Below are positions 23,182 through 34,348 of a DNA stretch of 64,000 nucleotides, piece after piece. The notes beneath the pieces are model-generated. The model saw nothing but the letters and a program-made list of their open reading frames with translations, was not told where the DNA came from and did not search any database. The DNA is taken from the NCBI GenBank assembly GCA_016946835.1, contig JACVTC010000157.1, positions 1-64,000 of the forward strand, in the 5' to 3' direction. The stretch comes from Neocallimastix lanati (nom. inval.). Its lineage: Eukaryota; Neocallimastigomycota; Neocallimastigomycetes; Neocallimastigales; Neocallimastigaceae. Position 1 is the first letter of the stretch. Every line of letters starts with the position of its first letter. The position numbers were made by a program, and so were the translations under genes.

Positions 23182-23651
23182 TGAAAGAAATTTAGATAAA
23201 TTTATTATAAAATTTATCTATCTTTCTTATTTAATACATTAATTTAATACATTAAATTATTGTATTTATTTTAACCAATAATATTTAATTATTAATTTAT
23301 ATATATTTGATTCTAGTTCTCTTCGAGAAATCAAGAGTTATTATTTTAGAATTTTTATAATAAATAATAATTCAAATAAAATAATTAATTAATAAACAAA
23401 ACCCTTTTTAATAAAACATATTTTATAACTATTTGAGTCTTTTATTCCTTTTGTGTTATTGTTTATTATAAACTTTCTATAATAAAATCTATCTTATATT
23501 TAAGTTAAGTATAATTATTTATTTATATTATTTTATATTTATTTAATTATATTTAATTTTATTTTCTCAAATTAATGTTAATTACTAATAATTAATGTTA
23601 ATTTGTAGTTAAGAAATTATTTATAATTAATTTTATAAGTAATTTCTTATA
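23182..23651 (+). repeat. Divergent solo LTR, element 3 family, ATTTG-flanked
   Basis: A 470-bp segment starting TGAAAGAAA and ending TTCTTATA. It is flanked by ATTTG at 23177-23181 and 23652-23656. It shares with the element 3 LTR the start-site hairpin core (TTCTC/GAGAA followed by ATCAAGAGTTATTATT, about 23316-23345), the CTTTTGTGTTATT block and the closing TTAATGTTAATTTGTAGTTAA-like region. Shorter than the 882-bp LTR, so upstream parts are missing. Confidence 0.65.
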
Positions 23652-23656
23652 ATTTG

Positions 23657-24191
23657 CTATAGTATTTAAATAAAAATGAAAATTGTCAATAAAATTGTAA
23701 TAAAATATAATAAATAATTAATTATATATATATCACAATAATAAATAATAATATAAAATTATTCAAACTTATTTAATTAATTAATAGCCAATAGGATTTA
23801 AATTATAGTAAATTAAAAGTATAAAAAGAAAAATTATTATAAATTTTTTAAAGAGTGGTTTTTTGGAGAAAATAGATATACATTAGTTAAAATAAATATA
23901 TTCGGGGAATATATTTATTTATAAAAAATAATATAGTAATAAGTTAGAAATAAATAGTTAATAAGATTTTTAATAATACTTTATTATAAAATTGTATTAC
24001 GACATAATAAATTAAATAAAATAAAATAAAACGACAAAAATAATTCTTAAAATTCTGTTTTAAAATAAAGTGTGTAGTAATTATATATTTCTACATTAGA
24101 ATATACTATTTTATTTTATACTATCTTGTAAACTCACAAAAATATTGATACTAAAATATTAATAATAAAAATTAATAAAATAACATATCAA
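23657..24191. other. AT-rich intervening sequence
   Basis: No gene or clear repeat boundary seen. It contains a TA repeat near 23725 and short ATATTTAT palindromes. Confidence 0.5.
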
Positions 24192-24196
24192 ATTTG

Positions 24197-25125
24197 TGTA
24201 AAGAATAATAATTAATTTTTATTAAAATAAAAAATAATTATTAATCTTTATTAAATAAAATAATAATTATTTAATAAAATTTATTAACTTTATTACAAAA
24301 TATTTTTAATATAAAATTATTATAAATAATTTAATATTAATATAGTAAAATTATTATTCTTTATCATTGTATTAATTAATAATATTAAAATAATTAAACA
24401 TTAATATTTTTTATATTTGTTAAAATTCATTTGATAATTAAATGTTAAGTTTTAATTTAAATAATTGTTACATTAATATAATTTTAAACAAATCTAATAT
24501 AAATTATAGAATTATAATTTAGAAATAATTATAAAATTATATTAAAAATCATAATGTAACAAATCAAATGAAAAAAGAGTAATTAATATTTAAAAAATTA
24601 ATTAAAATAAAACAATGTCATGTATAATTGACATTGTTTAAATAAAACAAATGTTAATTGAAGTTTTCCGATTGGAAAATATCGGTTTTTATTCAATTAA
24701 CATATGATCAATTTTATTAATTAATTGATCATTAAACTTTATAGGTTTTTCTCCCAAATCTTTTCCTAAAAAGTTATTCATTAAGATTTGGAACTTTACT
24801 ATAAATAATTCTTGATTTCTTTATTTTGAAAATCAAGAATTATTATTAAAAGAATATAATTATAATAATAAACAAAATAAATTTTTAATTATTTTAAAAA
24901 TAACAAAAATCTTAATAAAAATTATTTTTAATAAAAAATATTTTAATAAAAATAAAAATTTTATGAAATATTTGCCTAACTAAATCTCTTATAATAAATT
25001 CCTCCATCTATTTTAAGTGTTAAGTATTTTCTTTTATTTTTTTTTATTCCTCGATTAATATTAATTATTAGTATTAATTGTAGAAAAGGATTAAATTTAA
25101 TTAAGTTTAAATTTAATTCTTTACA
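24197..25125 (+). repeat. Divergent LTR, element 3 family, ATTTG-flanked
   Basis: A 929-bp LTR-like segment starting TGTAAAGAATAAT and ending ATTCTTTACA, flanked by ATTTG at 24192-24196 and 25126-25130. It keeps the family order: TCGGTTTT block, ATGATC/GATCAT arms, TAGGTTTTTCT, TATAAATA at 24800, and a hairpin at 24807-24841 with arms AATTCTTGAT/ATCAAGAATT. Either a solo LTR or the 5' LTR of a lost element; the structured island 430 bases downstream favours looking for the second possibility. Confidence 0.7.
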
Positions 25126-25556
25126 ATTTGATCCGGAACTAGCTTATTTACTTCAAATAAGCATATATAAAAATGATAAAAAGAAAAAAAATATAAAATG
25201 TTTATAATAATGAAATTATTTAAAATTAAAATAGTTATAATAAAAAAAAATTTTATTTATAATAAAATTATTTATAATAAAAATAATTATTTATAAATTG
25301 TTTTTAATAAAATAAATACAGAAATATTTAATTCTGTATAAAATTAAATCGATTGACAATACTAACTATTATTTTTATTGTTTTCTCTAAAATAGATTAT
25401 TATTTTCAGTATTCTTTTTACAATAATAAACTTTATGAGAATATAATATTAATAATTTACAAGAATATTAAATTATATATTAATTGATAAATTAAAACAT
25501 TATTAGAATAGATAGTTAAAATTTTAAATATAAAATCATTAATAAAACAAAACATA

Positions 25557-25880
25557 GACTTGCACATATGGGTACCCATCTCCCATATGGCCATACAGTT
25601 ATTAATTAACTGTAAGGTGATGAGTTATTGGCATACTGTATCAGCTTCGCCGCTCTCAATCGTCGTTACACACTGCCCGGAGATGCATTCCTAACGTTCC
25701 TACATATATCTCTAATGACCACGAGCATCAGAACGGAACCATTAACTCCTCCCTAGTGGGTGTAATCATTGGCGATTGGAAATTTTACAATCATCAAGGT
25801 CTATGCTTCAATTCAAAGCGTAGTATCAGGGTTGGGTGAAATAATCATCTGAGGGAAAGCCTTATGGACATCACGATAAA
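25557..25880. ncRNA. Structured GC-richer island, copy 1
   Basis: A sharp GC-rich block in AT-rich DNA with no ORF. Hairpins: CATATGG/CCATATG around a TACCCATCT loop at the left end, ACAGTTA/TAACTGT next, CTATGCTT/AAGCGTAG near 25810 and GATTG/CAATC near 25785. The first 160 bases are repeated at 30577-30735, where both leading hairpins are kept with paired base changes. It may be a structured RNA gene or the leader of a retroelement; strand is not determined. Confidence 0.5.
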
Positions 25881-28700
25881 ATCATTAATAATTATACAAT
25901 TATATTTTAAAATAGATAATTTAGAATAGGTTAAATTTAAAATATATTAATATTAAAATAACATTCATAATAAAATAATATAAATAAATATGATATATTA
26001 ATGTTCAATTCAAGATTCATGTAAAAACTATAAAAGGAAGAAATTTTCTTTTTTTTGAAAAAGGACTACAATAAAATAAAACAAAAATTTATAAAATACT
26101 TTTAAACTAATAAAAATTTATTTATAATATTTAATATTGTGTTTTTAAAATATTGTGTGTGATCTGTGCCCATATCAAATTTGATAAAGAATGAAATAAT
26201 AATGATATTTTTAACATAAATTCTTAATAATTTATTATATAAAAATATATTATTATATTCTTTACTATTAATAGTTTTCTTATATTCTATATAATAATTT
26301 TTATATTAATTATATTTTATAATTTTAAATATTAAATTTATGTAATTAATTTATATGATTGGTTTTAATAATGTAATTAAATAATATAAAATATGATTGA
26401 TCCATATTATTTTATGAAGGGGCCTTTCTGAGAAAAGTATTAGAAATAGTAGTAAAAATGAATTAGTAATAGTAATAATTGAAAGGTTTCCCATATTGTT
26501 ATAAAAATAAATATTAATATTAATAAAGTATTTTTAACAATAAAATAATAATATAATTTATAAATAATAAATATTTTTAATAATAATTCTTTAAATAAAA
26601 TTTATGATGTGTAATAATAATTCCTTTAGTGTAATTTAGTAGTTAGTTAATTTATCTATTTATTTAATGTTCACACTCCTTTTCTAATATGAACCTCAAC
26701 ATATGTGATAAATAACAAAATTAATAAATCTTTAAAATTTATTATACATAAAATCAAAACTAACCAGAGCCAACTTTAATAATAATTTAATAAAATAAAA
26801 AAATTAATTAATTAAATCAAATAAATTAAAAATTATATAAATACTCAGATAAGAAAGAAATAATATATATTTTTTCCAAAATAAAAATATTAAGATTAAA
26901 TTTAAAATAAAATAATTAATTTTTATAATTAGTTTAATAATAATTTTTATAATTAATTTTATAATTAAATAATAATTTTATAATAACAAAATTAATTAAT
27001 TTAAATAACAAAATAGTTTTAATTATTTTTATAATAAACAAATTTATTTATTTTATCATTAAATATTTATTTTATTATTAATTTTATTACTTTTATTTTA
27101 TTTAATTATTCTTTTCATTTATAAATTATTAATAATTTAATTTTAAAGAAAAATATAAATACTTGTAAATATTTCATGTAAATATTATTATTATTATTAA
27201 TTAATTTTATAATTTTAATAATCACTTTTAAATTTTATAATGTTTAATAAATTTTTATTAAAAGATTTATAAAATAAAATATTAGAAAACAAGTGTTCTA
27301 ATAAACCAAATTTTTTTAGTGTTATTTTTAATAAAACATTTTTTTAATTCATAAATAACTTACACAGTTATTATTAAAATAAATTGAAATTATCACTTTT
27401 TAATTCTATATTAAAATTAAGATAATTTCTAAAATTTATCAAAATTTGTAAAGAACGAACATATAATGGATTATTAATTAGAATTTCAACTTACTTTAGA
27501 ATCCATTATATTGTTCTTTACTTAATATTAGTATACTATATTTTCTATACTAAATTATTTTATAAATATAATTTTTTTTATTTTTTTATTAAAAGTTTCT
27601 AAAATATTATCTATAATTCTATATTTTTATTATTAATATCAATATCTATAATTTAACCTTAAATTTTATTATTTTATTAAATAATAAAGTGTTTATTATT
27701 AATATTAATATTTTATTTCTATTTTCAAATATATTATTATTATATTGTATCAATATTAAAATTGTATTCTTTTTAGTATTTTATTTTATTTTTAAATTGT
27801 TTATTTAATATTTTTATTCCCCACAAATAAAATCAAATCTTAATTGATTAATAATAAATATTAATATATTATAGTTTTTAAATTTATTTTATATAAAATA
27901 TAAGAATAATATATTAATAGTCTTGATTAAAATAACTTTATTTTTCTGTAAAATCTTTTTAAATTTTGTTTGTTTCTTTTCGTATATATTAAATAATTTA
28001 GTTTTAGTATATGAAAAATAATATAAAGTTATATAAACAAAATTTATTAAAATAAAAATACTTATGAATTAGTTAATTTAAATTAATATAAAATTTGAAG
28101 TAATTAGTAATAATAAATTATTTTTTTTTAAATATGATAATAAAATGTAGAAAGGCTTTACATATTTATTTTTTTTCAAAAAGTATAAATAAGTGAAGTT
28201 TTTCAATAATTAAAATGTAGACAGAAAAATATTAAAAATAAATAATTAATAAAATTTCTAATAAAACCCGAACCATAACATTTGGGGTATAGAACGAATA
28301 TATAATGGATTATTAATTAGAATTTCAACTTACTTTGTATATAAACAACTTAAATAAGTTTATCAATATTTCTCTCTTTCGAATTAAGAAATAATTGAAA
28401 TGAAAGATACAAATAAAATAAAATTTTCTGTATTTAAAATTGTAAAAGATTTTTCATATATTAATAAATTTATTTTATTTTCTATTATGTCATTCAAATT
28501 AATATATAAGATTACATATTAAATTAGTATCAAAATTAAGTTAAAGTATTCAATTTTATTATAATGCTGTTTCTTTTTTTTGTTTAATTTTTATCTATAA
28601 TGCATCTTTTATATTATAGATTTAATTTAGTTAATTTGAATATTAGGAAATAATAGAATTTCTATTTATTATAATAAGGAAATAATCAATAAGATTTAAA
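25881..28700. repeat. AT-rich LTR debris
   Basis: No credible gene. Recognisable pieces: an LTR-start-like junction at 26174 (ATATCAAATTTGATAAAGAATG), a GC blip GAAGGGGCCTTTC near 26418, a segment near 26707 shared with 13720, TATAAATACTTGTAAAT near 27157, and a repeated segment present at about 27446-27500 and 28289-28337 (GAACGAA(C)ATATAATGGA..). Consistent with several decayed LTRs. Confidence 0.45.
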
Positions 28701-28715
28701 AATCTATTGTTTTTC

Positions 28716-28806
28716 CATCTCTTCAACTACTTCCAGAGGCTTTGCTACTTTTATATCTTCAAAAAGATATAAATTGACTACCTTGGAATCCCTTTCTAGG
28801 GGGGAG
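28716..28806 (-). other. Short coding-like remnant, unidentified
   Basis: On the minus strand about 30 residues of balanced composition (LERDSKVVNLYLFEDIKVAK...) end at a stop near 28704, while everything upstream in that frame is translated ATAAA repeat. It looks like the tail of a lost ORF next to a repeat. No family recognised. Confidence 0.3.
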
Positions 28807-29300
28807 GAAAAAAAGAATAAATAGAAATAATAAATAAAATAGAAATAATAAATAAAATAAATAAAAATAAAATAAATAAAAATAAAATAAATAAAAATAA
28901 AATAAATAAAAATAAAATAAATAAAAAAAATAATAATAAAAATAAAATAAAAATTAAAATAAAAATTAAACAAATAAATAAAAATTATTGTGTGTAGTAA
29001 ATTTTCTACTTATTTAATGTTTTAATATTATATAATTTTTTTTAATTCCTAGAGCCATAACAAATTCACGAATGCCTTGTTTTCTATGTATAGAATTTAA
29101 TATTATTATTAATTTTTTTTTTTTATATATATAAATAGTAATAAAAATTTTATTCTATAATAATAATAATAATAATAATTAATAGAAATAATAATAATAA
29201 AAATAATAAAAATAATAATATTTAATAGAAAAAATAATAATAAAAATAATAAGTAATAATAGAAATAATAAAAATAATAAAAAAAATAATAATAGTTATA

Positions 29301-29334
<34 letters not shown>

Positions 29335-29440
29335 GTTATAAATAATAATATTAATAATAAAAATAATAATAATAATAAATAATAATAATAATAGCTATAA
29401 ATAATAATAATAATAATTAATAATAATTAATAGAAATAAT
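28807..29440. repeat. ATAAA and AAT microsatellites
   Basis: Imperfect (AAAATAAATA)n at about 28815-28980, a short AT-rich interval, then AAT/AATAAT arrays at about 29160-29440. No gene seen. Confidence 0.8.
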
Positions 29441-29683
29441 AATAAAAATTGTTAAGTGTCCTGAGGTTTTGGTTATGTGGTTTACTATCAACTTTATTTA
29501 TTATTAATAAAGATATTTGTATTGAGCACTTAAGGCAAAAAGTGGAACTGATGTACAATAAATTTTCTTTACATGATATTTATAGACATATAAAATGTGG
29601 CTTAGACCACATTATACATTAATGTTAGTGTAACACGAGATGAAATATATATATTAATAATTCATGTAATTTAACAATAACAA

Positions 29684-29690
29684 TAATAAT

Positions 29691-29722
<32 letters not shown>

Positions 29723-29870
29723 TAATTGAATAATAAATAATAAATAATAAATAATAATAAATAATAATAATAATAAATAATAATTGAATAATAAATAATA
29801 AATAATAAATAATAATAAATAATAATAATAATAAATAATAAATAATAAAACAAACAAACAAACAAAATAA
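29684..29870. repeat. AATAAT microsatellite with GAATAATAAATA units
   Basis: Simple AAT-type array with a repeated longer unit (ATAATTGAATAATAAATA). Apparent reverse-strand reading frames here are only translated repeat. Just upstream, a short hairpin AATGTGG/CCACATT lies near 29595. Confidence 0.85.
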
Positions 29871-29900
29871 TATTAATAATAAAAATAATAGAATAAATTA

Positions 29901-30204
29901 AAATGATGGAATAAAAAACTGTAAAAATTTTGAATTATTTTTTTGAAATTTCAAAATTATTTAAAGAAAAAAATCTAATAATATTAACATTTAAAAATAA
30001 AAATATCATAAATTTTTTATTAATTATCCTTATTATTGTATTATATATTTCATTTCCTTTATTTTTAATATTATAAAAATAAAATGTTATAATTATGTTA
30101 ATATTCTTCTAAATAACGTGAACTCATAATTTATATGTAAAATATTCATAAATAATTCCATTTGTAATTTTTTATTGAAAATTGGGTAAATATGTAAATG
30201 ATGG

Positions 30205-30259
<55 letters not shown>

Positions 30260-30560
30260 TGTAAAAATTTTGGATTATTTTATTGAAATTTCAAAATTTA
30301 TTTAAAGAGAAAAAAAATATTAACATTTAAAAATAAAAATTCATAAGTATGTTTTATTATCTTAATTTCTTTATCTTTTATAAAAATAAAATGTTTTTAT
30401 TCTGTTAAATTGCATAACTCAAATTTATATATAAAATATTCATAAATAATTTAATTCATAAGCTTTTATTGAAAATTAGGTAAATTAATAAATGATGGAA
30501 AAAAAATTGTAAAAATTTTGAATTTTATTTTTGAAATTTCAAAATTAATTAAATAAAATA
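29901..30560. repeat. About 295-bp tandem repeat, 2.2 copies
   Basis: Units begin AATGATGGA at 29901, 30196 and 30491, and each continues into TGTAAAAATTTTG and TTTGAAATTTCAAAATT. The second unit contains a long A run (about 30204-30256). The third is cut by the structured island at 30577. Confidence 0.75.
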
Positions 30561-30576
30561 AATAAATAATAATTTA

Positions 30577-30735
30577 GACACATATAATGAGTACCCATCT
30601 CCCATTATGACCATAACAGATATAACTGTTAAGTGTGATATACTGGCATACTAGTACAGCATCGCTCCTCCACACGTCGTTACACAATTCTGCCTTGGGC
30701 TGTATTCCCTAAAATTCCTACATATATTTCCTAGT
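30577..30735. ncRNA. Structured GC-richer island, copy 2
   Basis: About 70 percent similar to 25557-25715 by eye. It preserves GTACCCATCTCCC, GGCATACT, CGTCGTTACACA and TTCCTACATATAT. The leading stem here is CATAATG/CATTATG, and the second is AACAG/CTGTT; both differ from copy 1 in both arms while staying complementary. It ends directly at the ATAAA array. Confidence 0.5.
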
Positions 30736-31795
30736 TAAATAAAATAAAATAAAATAAAATAAAATAAAATAAAATAAAATAAAATAAATATTGAATGTAA
30801 TAATATAAAAGTTCAAGTATATAAAATAAAATAAAATAAAATAAATAGTTGAAATATGAATATAAAGTACAGATTGAATAAAATAAAATAAAATAAAATA
30901 AAATAAAATAAAATAAATAGTTGAAATATGAATATAAAGTACAGATTGAATAAAATAAAATAAAATAAAATAAAATAAAATAAAATAAAATAAATAGTTG
31001 AAATATGAATATAAAGTACAGATTGAATAAAATAAAATAAAATAAAATAAAATAAAATAAAATAAAATAAATAGTTGAAATATGAATATAAAGTACAGAT
31101 TGAATAAAATAAAATAAAATAAAATAAAATAAAATAAAATAAAATAAAATAAAATAAAATAAAATAAAATAAAATAAAATAAAATAAAATAAAATAAAAT
31201 AAAATAAAATAAAATAAAATAAAATAAAATAAAATAAAATAAAATAAAATAAAATAAAATAAAATAAAATAAAATAAAATAAAATAAAATAAAATAAAAT
31301 AAAATAAAATAAAATAAAATAAAATAAAATAAAATAAAATAAAATAAAATAAAATAAAATAAAATAAAATAAAATAAAATAAAATAAAATAAAATAAAAT
31401 AAAATAAAATAAAATAAAATAAAATAAAATAAAATAAAATAAAATAAAATAAAATAAAATAAAATAAAATAAAATAAAATAAAATAAAATAAAATAAAAT
31501 AAAATAAAATAAAATAAAATAAAATAAATAAAATAAAATAAAATAAAATAAAATAAAATAAAATAAAATAAAATAAAATAAAATAAATAAAATAAAATAA
31601 AATAAAATAAAATAAAATAAAATAAAATAAAATAAAATAAAATAAAATAAAATAAAATAAAATAAAATAAAATAAAATAAAATAAAATAAAATAAAATAA
31701 AATAAAATAAAATAAAATAAAATAAAATAAAATAAAATAAAATAAATAGTTGAAATATGAATATAAAGTACAGATTGAATAAAATAAAATAAACT
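30736..31795. repeat. (AAAAT)n satellite with interspersed 37-bp spacer
   Basis: About 1.06 kb of ATAAA pentanucleotides, interrupted at least five times by a conserved spacer containing GAAATATGAATATAAAGTAC then AGATTG. The same spacer occurs at 45.66-45.84 kb and, reversed, in the array at 51.5-54.6 kb. Confidence 0.95.
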
Positions 31796-32490
31796 CTTTA
31801 AAATTACAATTGTAAAATTTTTATTTTTATCTGAAATGTAAATAAATACATTAAAAAAAAAAAAACGAAGACTTTAAATTAAAAAGAATTAAAAAAAAAA
31901 AATATATATATATATATAAATGTATAAAAATAATTTCTTTCTTTTTTTTAAAATAATTTTTTTAAAAAAAAAATTATTTAAAGTAGCTGTATTTATTTTT
32001 CTTTTATTAATTTTTATAACTTTTTTTTTTTCTCTATTAAAATTAAATTTATTTTTGTTGTTTCTAATATTTTTTTCTTGTAAAAAACTATATATATAAA
32101 TAAATATTTCTATGTTTAATTTTAAACATAAAATAAAACATAGAAATTTTTTTTTAATTTAAATATAAAATAAAAAAAAAAAGAGTAAAGTAAAATATAA
32201 AATAAAAAAAAAAGAATAAAGTAAAATATAAAATAAAAAAAAAAGAATAAAGTAAAATATAAAATAAAAAAAAAAAGAATAAAGTAAAATATAAAATAAA
32301 AAAAAAAAGAGTAAAGTAAAATATAAAATAAAAAAAAAAGAATAAAGTAAAATATAAAATAAAAAAAAAAGAATAAAGTAAAATATAAAATAATAAAAAA
32401 AAGAATAAAGTAAAATATAAAATAAAAAAAAAGAATAAAGTAAAATATAAAATAAAAAAAAAGAATAAAGTAAAATATAAAATAAAAAAA
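31796..32490. repeat. AT-rich stretch and 30-bp tandem repeat
   Basis: 31796-32154 is AT-rich with nothing recognised. 32155-32490 holds about eleven units of 29-31 bp (A run, then GAATAAAGTAAAATATAAAAT). It directly precedes the transposase fragment at 32563. Confidence 0.8.
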
Positions 32491-32562
32491 AAAAATAGAA
32501 TAAAACGAAAAAAATTAAAAAATAAAAAAATAAAACTTTTTAATTTAGAATATTTATAATAA

Positions 32563-32760
32563 ATGGATGATCAATTAGAAAAAAGTGAAAGTAGTAAAAA
32601 AAAAAACCAAATCATTGTAAACAGAAAATATAAATTTAATTTATGTTATATAACGGATAATACAAAAGTATTCAAATGTACTGAAAATAAAACTGTTAAA
32701 AAAAATCTTAAATTTAACAGAAAACTTATTTATTCTTTTATTTATTATTCTTGTTTTTTA
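32563..32760 (+). pseudogene. FLYWCH/MULE transposase N-terminal fragment
   Basis: Starts MDDQLEKSESSKKK and continues with QIIVNRKYKFN and NTKVFKCTENKTVKK, which align with the N-terminus of the transposase at 55475-56923 (EQIIIDRKFKYN, NTKIYRCTEYKTLNK). Homology stops after about 48 residues, before the second half of the FLYWCH zinc finger. The following residues are unrelated, and the copia element starts at 32766. So this is a truncated gene 5' end, probably cut before the copia insertion. It keeps a proper ATG and could still be transcribed. Confidence 0.75.
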
Positions 32761-32765
32761 GTTTT

Positions 32766-33006
32766 TGTTAGAATATAAAAAAATAAATACTTAATAATGA
32801 CCTTAATATAATTTACCCAATCAGAATATTATTATATTTAAATAAAATTATAAAAGAAATAAAAATGTAACCTTGTTAAAAATATACACTTTTGTAATCA
32901 TAAAAAAAAATAAAGATAAATAAAATTAAAATATTAAGTATTATATATAAAATGCTACTCTAAAAATATATCTAATTTTCTCAATATTTGTTTTTGGTGT
33001 TTAATA
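32766..33006 (+). repeat. 5' LTR of copia element
   Basis: TGTTAGAATATA to GTTTAATA, 241 bp. The end reads TTTAATA, where TTTAACA would be the usual inverse of the start; both LTRs share this. Confidence 0.95.
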
Positions 33007-33020
33007 GATTAAGAGTCTCA
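33007..33020 (+). other. Copia primer site matching tRNA-Lys(CUU) anticodon arm
   Basis: GATTAAGAGTCTCA directly abuts the LTR and has no TGG. Its complement, TGAGACTCTTAATC, is the anticodon stem and loop typical of eukaryotic tRNA-Lys(CUU). Drosophila copia is known to use a half-tRNA cleaved in the anticodon region in the same manner, with a different tRNA. The same motif occurs at 63563-63576 and, with one change, at 47346-47359. Confidence 0.7.
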
Positions 33021-33350
33021 ATCTACAACTGAGCTTAACCATAAGTTAAGTTATAATTTACATAATTAATATATAAATATATTCATCCTATAAATAAATT
33101 GAACTAACACTTTCTTATTTTTAATATTAAAAATCATTTTTATTTTTATCAATAATAACATCTAATTTTGAATTATCAAAGAAATAATTTAATTAATTAT
33201 GAATCTATATAATTAATTTTGTTATTTTCATAATAATTGAATCAAAATATATTATCAAAAATATTTTAAAAAAAATAAATTAATGAGGGATTAATACAAT
33301 TTAATAATATCATTATTCATTCATTGTATATAAAAATATACATATATATT

Positions 33351-33846
33351 ATAGTCAGTCAAATTATAATTCGAACTAAAAAAAATAATATAGTCAGTCA
33401 ATTATAATTTGAACTGAAAATTAGTATAATCAATAAAATTTTATATTAAAATAAAATAAAAAAATAATAATAAAAATAAAATAATAAAATAGTCAGTCAA
33501 TTATTATTTGAACTGAAAATTAGTATAATCAATAAAATTTTATATTGAAATAAAATAAAAAAAATAATAATAAAAATAAAATAATAAAATAGTCAGTCAA
33601 TTATAATTTGAACTGAAAATCATATGGTCAGTCAAATAATTAATTTGAACTGTAAAAATAGTATAGTCAGTCAAATTATAATATGAACTGAAAAATGACA
33701 TAGTCAGTCAAATAATTAATTTGAACTGAAAATCATATGGTCAGTCAAATAATTAATTTGAACTGTAAAAATAGTATAGTTAGTCAAATTATAATATGAA
33801 CTGAAAAATGACATAGTCAGTCAAATAATTAATTTGAACTGAAAAT
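33351..33846 (+). repeat. Ten-unit hairpin array in copia leader
   Basis: Ten copies of a unit reading roughly AGTCAGTCAAAT..ATTTGAACTGAAAA, spaced 30-100 bases. Each centre is an inverted repeat (for example TCAAATTATAATTTGA), so each can fold as a hairpin closed by CAGT/ACTG. Units begin near 33353, 33393, 33492, 33592, 33625, 33665, 33702, 33739, 33778 and 33814. They lie wholly in the untranslated leader before gag. Confidence 0.85.
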
Positions 33847-34348
33847 ATTATTGTCAATTATTAACAATAAAAATAAAAATAATATATATATTTTTATTTC
33901 CAATATTAATAAATGTAAATCAAGTATAAATACCTTTTTCAAACATAAAAAACCAATAATATAAATGTTTAATTAAATTAATTTCAAATGGCATAATGAA
34001 AAATATTACATTAAAAAATAAGATAAAAATAGAAACCAATCATAATTCTGAAATATATTATTTTATAACCCTTTTATTATTAAGTAATAAATATAACTTA
34101 ACCAATTATCAAAAAATATATATTATTAAAGTTTATTATAAATCATCAATATTAAACAATATATATTTTAATTTACATTTATTTAATGAAAATAGAATAA
34201 GATTTTAATCAATATATTGAATATGTATAAATAAACAATCCAGATATACAACATATCCCTCATCAATTATTCTTTAAAAAATATTCGCATAATATAAAAT
34301 ATTAATAAATTATTAAAAAAAAAATAAATTAATTTGAAACTCTCCACA

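Noticed and set aside
25557-25880. 5S rRNA, U6/U2 snRNA, SRP RNA or hammerhead ribozyme
   Set aside because: None of the conserved blocks of these RNAs could be found; only general hairpin structure is supported.
28704-29865. Minus-strand frames rich in Tyr, Ile and Phe
   Set aside because: Translated ATAAA and AAT microsatellites; only the short tail at 28716-28806 has normal composition.
30736-32490. CRISPR-like array (regular repeats with spacers)
   Set aside because: Repeats are simple pentanucleotides or 30-bp A-rich tandem units with no unique spacers; eukaryotic satellite.
33351-33846. Array of tRNA-like genes or operators
   Set aside because: Units are only about 30 bp, lack A and B boxes, and fold into a single short stem.
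33996-34208. 70-codon ORF in the copia leader
   Set aside because: Lys/Asn/Ile/Tyr-only composition expected from AT-rich DNA; no motif and not in frame with gag.
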